Shown here piece after piece: positions 1-11,900 of a DNA stretch of 64,000 nucleotides (its first letter is position 1; every line of letters begins with the position of its first letter). This DNA comes from Acanthaster planci (Eukaryota > Echinodermata > Asteroidea > Valvatida > Acanthasteridae). The position numbers and the translations under genes are program-made. Location of the stretch: positions 534,622 through 598,621 of the forward strand of contig NW_019091428.1 in the NCBI RefSeq assembly GCF_001949145.1, in the 5' to 3' direction. The notes beneath the pieces were generated by a model. The model was given only the letters and a program-made list of their open reading frames with translations. It did no database searches and was not told the DNA's origin.

Positions 1-1002
1 GTCTGCTTTAAGTTGTAAATTTTTAACTGTTTCGAGCGACAAACGTGCATTGCGCATGAGTCATTCGAGCTGATGTACATATCGTTATAATGTGACGGCA
101 TGGCAATGGATTAAAATTTTAAAAAACTGAAAATGGTGACTGGAAGAAATTGAACTGGATTGCTTGTTTTGCTTTCATTATTTTGGTTGTGGCTGGTACT
201 TCCAAGAGGAAGAGGGGGGGGGTTGCTAGTTGCATGTAATCTTGCTCCCTGAAAAAAGCTGTGGGATGGAGGGAGGCAGGTCCAGCCACCCCTTCCGTTT
301 ATAGTAAACATGGACATGAACAGAGACACTGACAAATGGGAAGCGCCAATAACACAGGGCTGGATAGCTCAGCTGGTAGAGCACTGGTACAGTATTCTGG
401 AGGCGACAAGTTCAATTCCTGCTCCATCTAACTTCTACGTTCATCTTTAGAATCACTTACATGTATAAGCACCTAGTCAGCTTCCCTATATACATGTACA
501 TGTAGTTTGTTTCATGATTACAGTAAACTCTAGTAAGATATAACTCAAAATTGCTTTTAACTTGACCATAGATACTGGGCACCTGTACAGCTAATTCTCT
601 CTCTCCACCTCTTATCGGCACTTGATTAGTTCTTATCTTAAAAAAGCTCGGGGGGGGGGAAACAAGCCATCTCTTCCATTCTAAATACAGTAAACTCTTG
701 TTAACTCAAAGTCAGATAACTTGAGACTTTGTCTTGAATGTAAGTCATTCCCATCCAGAGGAGGTGATGTTATGTCCGTGAGTACTGTCCCTCCATACGT
801 GTACATGTATATGTAAGTCCAAATGCCAGAATTTGTACCTCCGTTTAAATTCAATCTTTTGTTTGGCCAACATGACAGAAACCACCACCAAAACCATCTT
901 AAGTGTACACAGATTCTGAAATTTTCTACACCAAATACATGCTTTGAATTTCTGGACAGATGAGAATAGGGTGTTAGTTGTGAGAAAGCAATTGGGATTT
1001 AC
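1..1002. other. Sequence downstream of CEP97 exon 16, probably intron
   Basis: Holds one tRNA-derived repeat (about 326-450) and short poly-G/poly-A runs. I could not find an in-phase exon with a convincing acceptor, so the terminal CEP97 exon may lie beyond the window edge. Confidence 0.5.
326..450 (+). repeat. tRNA-derived SINE-like repeat, copy 1
   Basis: Contains a pol III A box (TAGCTCAGCTGGTAGAGC) and a degraded B box (AGTTCAATTCC) at tRNA spacing, preceded by GACAAATGGGAAG. The same flanking sequence accompanies the two copies at 25372-25775, so this is an interspersed repeat and not a tRNA gene. Confidence 0.75.
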
Positions 1003-2941
1003 CTTGTCTGCCTTGGTCTTTCCGCTGCTGAAGAAATGCGAGGTCTTCTTCTTTGGAGATACCATTTTGGTAGATGGAGAAGCTGACCTTGCCCTGGGCT
1101 CAGGGATCCCACAGAACATCCTGGGCAGCCTGCTCTTGCCGGGTGACCCCAGACTCGTGGGGCTCCTCCGGCCTGCCCTGGCAGCCTCTTGGGAGGGGTC
1201 TGGAGGGTGGGTGTCCTTGATCTGCTTGGCTGCACCAGCAGGAGCGTTCTTCTTGTGTGACGAACCGTTCTTGACGAACCTCCTACCAGGAGCTGGTTCG
1301 ATGTCTTGGTCACCGGCAGTCACCGCTGGGGATGGATGAAAGCTGGAGTCCTCGGACTGGCTTTGCTCCACGGAACCTGGCAGACCTGATTCGGCGCTTC
1401 TGTCCTCATTCCCTTCTGGGGATGCCAGCCGCAGGAATCTTGGAGGCCTGTCGAATTCATTCATAGAAGAGGCATTGTTTGGATCTGCTTCAATACTACT
1501 CATTATCCTCGATACCTCATTTAGCCCTACAGAGCTGTTGTGCCTGAGATGCTCCTTACTTAATTTCAACGATGAGAGCTCTAAATTTAAAGCGTCCAGT
1601 TCGGTACTCTTTGGACGGTCATCAAAGTTGATAGCATTGAATTGTTCCATAGCAAAAGAGTCCAGTGGCGATGGTGAGAAATTGATAGCCAGCTTGCTGG
1701 GTTTGAGCTTGAGCTCGCGGAGCTCTGGTGATTTCTGGTGCTTTGTGTCGGTGTGGGACTGCGACCGCTGCTTGCAGGGTCTCTTTGGGGAGGGGCTCCG
1801 GCTCCTGTGGTCCCGCACCAACAAGTTCCTCATGGCCTCCCGGGCACCTCGGAATGGGTTATCAGCTGACCGGAGAGAGCGTGTCTTTGGGCTGGCAGGG
1901 GACTGCATACTCTGCGTCTTGACAGGATCGGTGGCTCGCCTCTTGATGGACAGAACACTGCAGGCAGTTGAGAATGCTGAATTCTTGGCTGAGCTGAGCT
2001 GGTTGGGCCCTTCGATACTGAAGACAGGTAAGTACAGGTCGCCCTTGTAGGTCACGCCTTCATGGCCATCGACAGAGCTGTATCCCTGCTGAAGCTGCTG
2101 ACGTTGAGGGTTTATCCCGGATGCCATCTTCAGCTGGTCCCTCTGAGGGAATTTGGGAATGGTTTTCTGGTCATGCGTTACAAACAAAAAGACCTCATCA
2201 TCACCTTCCTCACCATCATCCTTTGCCATAACGTGACTGGCACTCAGTTGAGATGCAGGCAAGACATCGGCACCCAAGACAGCTTGAACACTTTCAATCG
2301 ACTGGCAAACACTGTGATCTACAGGCTGCTGCACCGAAGTAATGCCAGCCTTATTATTAAAGGAGCTACCATCTTGGGATGACTCAGTACCTGGACTCTT
2401 GGATGCTTCATCTACTGCTCCTTTTCCTCCCCCGTCCCCTGAGTTCCCATCCCCTGATGAGCTATCCCCGTTTGGATCATCTCTGGGTAGGTGAGCACCA
2501 ACAGACCCATCTCCTGCCGAGCCAACCCCGCTCAGAGCTGCCTGCAAGGCCTGCTCAACGATAGCGTGGCTCATCTCCCGAGCAACGGTGTAGGCGGCTA
2601 TACTCTCAATCTGGGAGTCATCAATGACAGATTGGACGAGGGGCGGTTCTGGGGATGGAGGCAGACTACTGCAAAGGGCATCATCAAGGGTGTCTTGGCC
2701 TTCCACATCGTCAGACTCTAATTCCAGATGTTGCTGTGTGCTGATGTCATCTTTGGTGACAGCACCATCTACGCGTTCACCAGCATCCTCCATGTCACCT
2801 TCTACACGTTGCTCAGCCTCAGCCCATGCATCTCCAGTCTTGCTGGGTTCAGCATACTCGCTTGTTGGAGGAATGCCAACAAAGACAGCATCTGACTCCT
2901 CTGATGTTTCACTGGCTGTCGTGAAGGCTTGTACAGCAAAT
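1003..2941 (-). CDS. CEP97: CEP97 coding exon 16 (end of FN3 plus disordered tail)
   Basis: A 1939-base exon. Its first codons, [19 protein letters not shown], finish the FN3 domain begun in exon 15, which is strong evidence for the splice. The remaining ~620 residues are rich in Ser, Pro, Gly and acidic then basic residues, typical of disorder; near residue 1579 a basic SRLP context resembles an EB1-binding SxIP motif. A good donor, AAG/GTAAAT, lies at 1002-1001. Without splicing the frame would run to 745 through sequence of different composition, so I treat 745-1002 as intron. Confidence 0.88.
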
Positions 2942-5900
2942 CTGCCCAAGTCAAAGGTTAATAAATACAACTTTGCAAGTTAGAAATTCCCACAAATGAA
3001 CCCTGCCAAGCACCTAAAGTCACACAACCACTTTACGTCTGGATTCTGTCATCCCACCGCTACTTTCTACAAAATAGATTTCCAAAATGCATAAAGCTGA
3101 ATGCAAAGGATGATTCCTATGCACACGATCCAAATACCACACTCCATTCTTAATGCTCTGTTTCTTCAAACACAACCAACTGAAATGCAAATGGTATCAA
3201 GATAAACCTCAAGATAAGTCGATTTCCCTAATCAGATTGGAGGAATTCTTCCAAATATTTTCTCAAATGATCACTCTGAAACAATGGCAGGTGGTTCTGA
3301 TCTTCACAAGTGCGGTTCTCCATGAAATCAATTGACAGGTTTCCTGCAGTGGCATTCATGAAATATTAGGAAATGAACACGGAAACTGGAACTGGCAACA
3401 CCTTAAAATTTGCTTCCCTTTTACTTGAGAAAATAAATAATAAACACTTTTTTCAACAGTTCAAAGCAAGTAGGGAATTAATTATGCCCAAAATTCTGTT
3501 TCCTATATACCTGTGGGCATGAGAGGGGTGTGACAGGGATGGGTGGGGAATCTTGTATTTGCATTTGCTGTGTATCTGTAATGGGAGAGTAGGAATTGGG
3601 GTGAATATATTTTACTGAGATTTGGACATCCTAAGATACAGCATGTTCAAAATTTATTTGCCACATTGATCTGCGGACTGACCTGTACATCCCTGGCAAC
3701 AGTCCACCTAATATGGCTTGGCAAGTTGGCACCTCAATCGTCTCCAGAGGGCGCTCATCCTTGCTGACATACAGCCGATAGCCACATATGGAAAGTTCTG
3801 AAGTGTTTCCAGAGGACAGTGGCGCCTCACTGACAGTTGAGGGCTCCCAGCTCAGGGAGAGGCTGGTGTCCGAACGCAGCACAGTGCGCAAGTTCTCTGG
3901 CTTGCTTGGCTTTGGTTTGGAACTTTCTGAATCACTTGGCGATGAGAGAGTCTGACAAAGAAACAGGACAAACAAATAAAATCATTTCTTTTCTATGCAC
4001 ATCACAGGAGTCACTTCAAATACACCTGACAATACTGCAATAAGGGTTTACCTGCGGTCTTTTGATTTTGCGAAGTGGGGAAGGTGACTGCGGCGGCTGG
4101 TTTGAAGACTGTGCATCATGCAATCCACCGGCTGCTATGAGGCTGACAATGGCATCCATAGACTCCTGTAGCCTCTTCACCTGTTGTTGAAACCAACAAG
4201 AGAGTTCAAAAGGCTTCTTTCTAACATTGCACTTCAGAATTACAAATCATCTCAGCGTGGGTATTCTGCAATGTTGATTCAGCTCAGAATTGCATTATCT
4301 GTCCTAAAATGCTCCCTGATTCTTTACGACCTATGTCGTTTTCACAAATGTCCATGATTTTTCCATTTCTTGAAAAAGAAAATAAACTTCCAGGACTTTT
4401 TCTTTGAGTTCTTTTTTTTCCAGGCACTGTTAGCCAGTATAACTCTGGACAGGCAAAGAAAGGTTAAGTTCGAGGCACTACCTTTTGTTGGCTGTGCACA
4501 AAATATGATCAGTGCCCAATTTCACGTCTCTGCTTATCATTTTGAAATTTTTTGATAACCACAGCCCAAAAAGTTGGCTCAACAATGAGGATTTTCAATG
4601 GGAGCATATGACATGCTTAGCACAAAAACTGCACGGGCACGAACAGAGATTTCCAGAGAGTCACCAAGTTAAGCAAATTTTTCTACTGAGGTAAGCATGC
4701 TTTCCACTGTGCTCACTGCTTACGGTCTTCATGAAATATGCACGAACTCTATGTGCATAAAATTGTACGCTTTACTTAGCAGTGCCGTGGAATTAGGCCC
4801 TGTGCACCAGGCAAAAATCAACCTGTAGTCAAGAGATGGTTGCCACCCAAACTTGCCCAAAGCTGCCTCAAGGAGAAGTGGGCAGCATTTCATGGAACCG
4901 CTGCCGTTGCTGGCCGGACTCACCTGGTGCTGGAGGCTTTCCTGGCCGGCCTCCACCTGGCTGGCCACTTGGGGTTTGGGGAACACAAACGCCCGCCCTC
5001 CCTCGCTAATCTCGGCAAAGAGCGGTGAGGTGGCCACGCTCCTGGTCTGCCTCCGGCCCGACCGGCTCTCCTCTTTGACCTCCATGTCATGCTTCCAGTC
5101 ATGCAGTGTCTTAACCTGAGAATGAACAGCCACCGGTTTGAGACGTGGAAGACTATGCTAAATGACAAAGCAGAGTGCTAAAGTACCCTTCAGAATCTTT
5201 AACTTGACAGTAATCCCTTGTCCATTCCTTTCCAATTTTGCGAGAACTTATCATTCATGAGGTGTTCAGGTATCCGATAAAATCTTGGAAGCTTTTGTAC
5301 AGCTTGCCCCGAACTACCCTCTCTGTAGCCACACCCTAGAGGGTCACTTACCTGAGACCACAGCAGTTTCAACGCCTCCATCTGCAGAGTACGCAGTTGT
5401 TTTTCCTGCTCGTACAACTGCCTTGTCCTTGATTAAAAAAGAATGCAAAACACTTCAGTTTGAAAAGGCATTGCTTCACCCTAACTTTGTCTTACTGGTC
5501 AAGCAACAGTTTGTTTGTCCTTCAGGTCCGTCAGTCATTTGCCTACATTATTATGAAAAAGGTGTCAAAAACCTCCAAAAAATTATCATTCTCAAAAGGC
5601 ATTATTGAATTTAATTCTGTTATTCAAAATTCGGTGAAAAACAAGACTGTGGCATGACAAAAGAACTATTGTCTGCTGAGGTATGTGGTTGTGGATTTTG
5701 TACACCCTTGAGGGCGCATCGCACCTTCATCTCTACCGCTGGCACCATAAGCCTTCTCAGGCGTCCAAAGCACCACGGACCACATCATCGCAGAACCCAA
5801 TTGTTTTTGGTGAGTCAACAAATGGAAAATGGATTCAAGTGGTCCCTCCAAGGATGAAACTAACGGCAGAGAATGGTACCTGTCCAGCTCTTTGTTGAGG

Positions 5901-8900
5901 AATTTGATGTGGTCGTCCACCCGCTGGACTCGGATGGCATTGCGGGTGTCGACAACCACGGGGTCGCGCCGTCGGGCTCGATGGCCGCGCCAGAAAGCTT
6001 GGATCTTGACGGCTGCCTTTTCTTCTTGCTCGGAACTAGTGAAGGGAAGGGGGTGGAGGGGAGGGACAACAACCCCTAAAATGCTAAAATTCTTGCTGTC
6101 TGCATTTTTGAAACCTGCTCTCAGAGAGTGTAAAGCATTCTCCATGGTTTAATTCTCTTCCAACTGGCTATAAATTTCAGGTAGGAGTAAAAAGGATAAA
6201 ACCCCAAATATTACACTGTCTTCTTGATTCCCCAGGTAGAAATTTTTAAATAATTATGTTCAAACAGAGGTGCGATACTTATATCTGTAAAATAAAACTG
6301 GAGTAAGGATCAATGAAGACAGTAAAATTCCACAAGGATTTTTGTTTTGAAATTGAATTGAAGTTCCAGAATTCGTAAAAAGGCCGCACAGAAATGTTTT
6401 CCTACAGGCCACAAGCTAAACCATGATCTGTTCCAATGACACAACATAGGGATTCTTGCCTCACCTCTTACTTCTGGCTGCATTCTCTGAATGAATATCT
6501 CTGGTAACATCCTGAGTAGGTGATGGTACTCCAACCTCCTGAGGGGATGCCACACCCATGTCCTGAGGCAATGCCACGCCCAACTCCTGAGGCTGATGTC
6601 TGGCTTGACTTTCAACCTGGTGATCCCTGGGGTCGGATCTTTCCACCGCGACTCCCCGCCTATCCCTCTTCTTGCTCTGCTTGGTGTTCGGAGACAGGGA
6701 TGGGGTGAGCAGGGTAGATGATGCGTTCGGAGTCTTCCCAATCTTCCGGCTGTTGGCAATCTCCTTGATTCGCTTCAGCTCTGCGCTGCTGTACAGATCC
6801 TCCTTCTTGGGGCCTTCCCTGTTGGGTGATCGGTGGCGAGTGGGTGTCCCCGGGTTGGGGGTGCCTGGATTGGAAGTTTTGCCCTGGGACCTCGTCTTGC
6901 GGGCCATCTTGGGGCTGGCAGAGACGTGGGCTGTCAGTTTCACAGTTGGGACCTTCTCCTTGTTCAGGGGTTTGACGGGCCGGCTGTCGTAGGCCTCATA
7001 CTTGCTGATGCCGGTGGTGGGTTCATGGGCGTTCAAATAGGGATCGTGACCCTGGCCCCGAAGACCTGACATGTCTCTGTGACCTCCTGGGGTGGGCACC
7101 AGATCCGGGGTGAAGGCTGTTGCAGGCCGTTGAGACACCGCATCGCTAGCCATGTCTACATCGCGGGAGGGGATGTTGTGGGGAGGGGCAGTGGAAGGGC
7201 GCTGGTCAGGGGTCTTACCAGGTGTGGCCTCATTGGTGACTGGCAAGTACAGTGACTCAGAGGCCAACTGACTGCTGTTACTCATAGTTTCCTCATCTGT
7301 CAAAACAAAACTCAACATGGTGGCATCACTGAAACTACCGGCCTTGTTTATCTCTCAACTGACATCAAACACTGTGGATAAAGCCAGTTTCTCATTTCAC
7401 ATTCTGTTGCTCCAACCATTACTGCTCCGTAATAAAATTGTGCCTTTCCCGATTTCTACAAATTCCACCATTTTTTGAACATTTTGAATGCTTCAGGGCA
7501 GTTGAGCAAAAACACTACTCGCAAACTGTGGTTTGATGCCCCTTGAAATTACACGTGTTAAGTACAAAGAGTATTTAACTGGCCCCAAGAACGGTAGAGG
7601 TTTTGAGTTCGCCAAGTTTTCCAGTAAAATTGCTTCATTGGTTGACACTAAGAAGATATTTATATCAAAATGGTCCTTGGTAGAATACCTTCAAGATCTT
7701 GCAACACCATGTCCAACAAGCTCTCTCGTTCCGTTGAGGCTGGTTTGAGGGTCAACTGCACGTGGCCTGAATCCCAAGCAGCCTTGCCCGGCAGTCGCCC
7801 GTCCGCCGGGCCCTGAGGCGATGGGGAGACGGGAGCGGGCACGCCCGTCGATTTTGGGGAAGCATTCTTGGCCGGGATCTTGGTACTCTTCGGAGGCGAG
7901 TGCTTGATTGGCGAGGCTGCCATGGACCGCGGCCTGTGGTGTGTGGGGGTTGGCGTGTGGTGGGCCTGCTGTGGGGAGCGGTGCGGGTGGTGGTGCTCGG
8001 GGGGTGTAGGGTGTGGCTGGGTGGGGCCCTGCTGTAACTGCTTCTGGTGCAGTCGCTGCTGCTTCAGGACCCTGACCAGTTTCTCGTCCTCTTTAGACTG
8101 CAGCTATGCATACAGGAAGCGTTATTCAAACATTTTACTAAAAAAATGTAAGCATGTATTCCCAAAGTCCCAAACTCCGCATTACAATAAAGAAATTGAC
8201 CAGTATGATGTGAAGAAACATTTCAAAAAGATAACTTAAAATCTTTGCTCGTTTCTGTTCCATCGTTAATTGGATTTTTCACATAATGACAACTAAATTT
8301 ACATTTTTCAATATACCCAGTGCCAAGTCTACAGGTATTTAAGTACCAAAGCTTATAGGCTTGTCATTTGAACTGAGGCTACAAATGCACGCAAGGGCGA
8401 TTAGTGTAACTTAACCCTCAAAATTCTACATGTTTATGGATACATGTACAGAACCATGTTAAGGACAACACAGGGATAAAACCTCGACAACAGGCCATTT
8501 GAATCAGCTTGATTCTCGCCACTCCCAACTCAACACGTTATACACTGGCTTGCCCAGACTTTGCAAAAAAAAAAAAGGGTCAGCCACATTTGCGTGTCTT
8601 AAAACCACTGCGTAAAATCTTTGCGTGAAGACTTTTTGGCGACCTTTCTTGACATGAAAAAAAGGAAGAAGAAGGAAGCAGAAAATAATTCAGGCACTAT
8701 GCCCCGAAACCGTGAAGCTTCATTTGGTATGTGTGTGTACCACCCGACGTATTTATAGGTATCCTGACAGGGTGTCCTGACAGGTGGTTGAGGGCTGCCC
8801 TACGTTTTAATGCCATGCTGTGCTTCGATGCCTAATCCCATACTCATGTCAGCTCTGATAGAATGGGGGGGGGCTGTTCCCTGTGTTTGTGTACATCTAG

Positions 8901-11900
8901 TCGTGCATGAACAACAGGTGCTGAAGAAGACGCAGAAAAGGTCAGGGACTAATTCTTTGTTAAACTCTCAAACACAGGCATTTGGCCTTTTAGGAAAATC
9001 GGTGGACGAGTCAAAGAACGCACAGTACAAAAGCTGCTGACATCTGCCAAATGATCTTTTCAAAGCAGACTGCTTTTACATGTAATTTCTCCAACGGCGG
9101 ATGAAGGTGCAACCCTCTTAAAGGCCCGAAGATGAATACCTCCACTGACAACCGGTTGTCTTCCAGACAGAACTACACCATAAGCTCCGAACCGTGAATG
9201 GAGTTTTTTGGAGAATGCTGCAGTATCCAGGAATGCAGTTGATTCTACATGATTTCGGACACTTGCTGACAAAAATGCTGAAAAACAAAAGGTTCTGCGT
9301 TAATGTGTCTTTCCACAGACACATCTTCAGTGCACTTCACATCTGCACATGCATGTATGTAAGAGGTAGAGAGCATTCATGGAAATTGTACGGGAGCGCA
9401 AGGTATGAGGACACGGAGCTTTTGTACATGTTCCTACATGTACATGTCCACAGCAGGTTTTGGTTATTAGGCTTGGGAGATTTTTTAACTGCGGATTTTT
9501 TAAAGGGGTTAGAAGGGAGGGTTCTTGTGCATTTCACTAGCTGGACGCACTGAACCAACACGATTGAGGTTTTCCAAAAACTTTTCAATAATCCGCTTTG
9601 AGCAGAAGCACCCCCTCATCAGTTGAAAACAGCCATGTTGGTCAGAAGTCTTCATTTTGTTGGTAGCGAAGCAACCATATGGCATGCATTTCATAGTCGT
9701 TGGTGAACCGCTGAAGAACAAGTTCCCACCAAAGGAGCTTGCGTTGCTGGGAAAATTGCACGCCTTCTCAGCCCAGCTTGGGGCTCTCAATCATCACATT
9801 TGTAAAATACACTAGCCACAGAAACACTCAACCCAAAAGAATACTTGTATCAATAACCTCTGTGTGTACATGTAGATGCGTATTTAGTGAAGGTCGATGA
9901 TAGAGCAGACAGCTCCGAGTCGAGTGTCGCCAAACTCTGCCAGCCCCGATTAGAGCCAGGGGGCCGCAGCGACAGGAAGCGAGACCCCTCGGCCCGTGCC
10001 ACACGGCCCCTTAATGAGTGCTGACTGAGAGATCCTCAGTGGCGGATGCCGTGATGCCATCAACCAGAGTGGGGGAGCAGAGGAAGGGGAATCCTGGCTG
10101 CACGCTAACGATAACAATGTCCTGCCTGCTGACCCCTCAGGGCCATCTGAGGGGACCTGGACGGGGGATTTCATCAATCTGTTCAGCAGTAGGGTTTATT
10201 TTTAACTAAGCAGGGCAACAGTTGACATGAGAAACGGACCTCTATAAATTTCATCTCATCATTCAAGCTCTTTTTGTGATAAATCCTTATATAATCTTTT
10301 TTATCGCCATCTGAGACTAACAGAGCAGAAATACATGAGAACCTGTCGCAGGGTTCCAGGAGACAAATTTTAAAGGTACAGTTCCGCATTTGCAGCTGTC
10401 CATGAAGTAACTGATGAAATTATTATTGAAAAGCATGACAACTCGGTTTAAAAGAATACATTAGTTATGGGACTAAGCTCCCTGTGAACTCATTCTCCGG
10501 GCAAGCTGTCACTGTGAAGAAAGCAGTGAAAGGGGGCCATTTCCAACGACGTGTCTAAAGACGCAGTAGTGGAAATTGCAGTTAGTAGTTCGGTTCTTTT
10601 TGACAAAAGACACATGCTTGCCTTCTTTAATCAGTGTGCAACATTGCATAGCTGCCATCAGATGGATGCTGAAGTTGGGCAAAACTCGAAACGCAACTCT
10701 GAAATAATTTGAATCGAGATCCTAGAATATTGGTCTTCTGCAAATACACGGTAACAAACCATAGTAACAAACCATAGTAACAAACCATAGTAACAAACCA
10801 TAGTAACAAACTATAGTAACAAACTATAGTAACAAACCATAGTAACAAACCATAGTAACAAACCATAGTAACAAACCATAGTAACAAACCATAGTAACAA
10901 ACCATAACCTTCAGAATGATATCTTGCAGCAGTTTAGCTAAGATTCAGGAGGGCGAGGAGAGGCATGGCGTGGGACAACGGTGTTTAATACTGGTGTCTT
11001 TTAGTCAAGACATTACATGGAGCTGGAATTTCTCTTTCAAAACGTGCCACTGAAGGCACACATTTCTGACCTGTGATGAGAATCTGGTCCAGTTCTGCGC
11101 AAGTACATCTACCGGTATGTTATTGTGTGCGGGGTTTGTCATTCGTGCAAGCTTTTTTCTTTGGCAAAGCAGGGACTGCTGAGCAATGGTTTCGGCTTGG
11201 CAGCATGGTGACTTTGAACCTTGACCTCAGAGCAGCAAGGAGTGTCCTACTAGGGTTAGCACTGACACCCACAAGGGGCGGAGCGGACTGGGAGGATAAT
11301 TGAGGATTAGGCTTGTGTGACATTTCGTGCCCTTTGATGCCATGCACTCTTTGCGAGGCGGCCGTGCATCTTCACGCCCGACTTGCTGGATGTAATTGAA
11401 TCATCGGAAGCGGTGGCTTTTTCTGCTTTGCCTGTGTATCTGTTTCGTCAGGATGTGATATATCGACGAGGTGCAGGGACAGGCAATGCAGAAATCAGCC
11501 TCTTGTTGGAAATTGAATTTCTGAACCAAAGGGAAAATCTGTGTTTGGAGTTATCACAAAACTGCCAGCACAGTTTGTTTTGAGGATGTGAAAGTCACGT
11601 CCTCTGATGTCGACTGAAATTCTCTCGCAAGTCATCAGTCTCAAGTAAGGAGCTGTACAAATAGTAACAAAGGCTTTCTGTCATCATTTGCTTTTCTTGT
11701 TCCTTGTGACAAAGACTTGTGCGTCGGCCTGCGCTTGATTTAGTCAAAGGAGTTGACTGTTTCTGTTGTGCAAAAGTCTGTCCGAGGTCATCTCAGAACA
11801 GAGACTAAGGCCGTGTCCGAAACGAGCTTCCAGAGCCACGGCTAGGTCTATTGTCTACGCGTCTCCACACATTTCCGATGGAGGGAAGACGTAGACCTAG

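Noticed and set aside
357-430. tRNA gene candidate
   Set aside because: A and B boxes are present, but the anticodon arm and acceptor stem do not pair well, and the flanks are shared with two other copies; a tRNA-derived repeat fits better.
1475-2382. Plus-strand open frames opposite CEP97 exon 16
   Set aside because: They are antisense shadows of a long GC-biased exon; the minus-strand frame has the FN3 splice and phase support.
10627-10905. Repetitive 92-codon protein ([13 protein letters not shown]-like)
   Set aside because: It is the translation of the 13-bp minisatellite.
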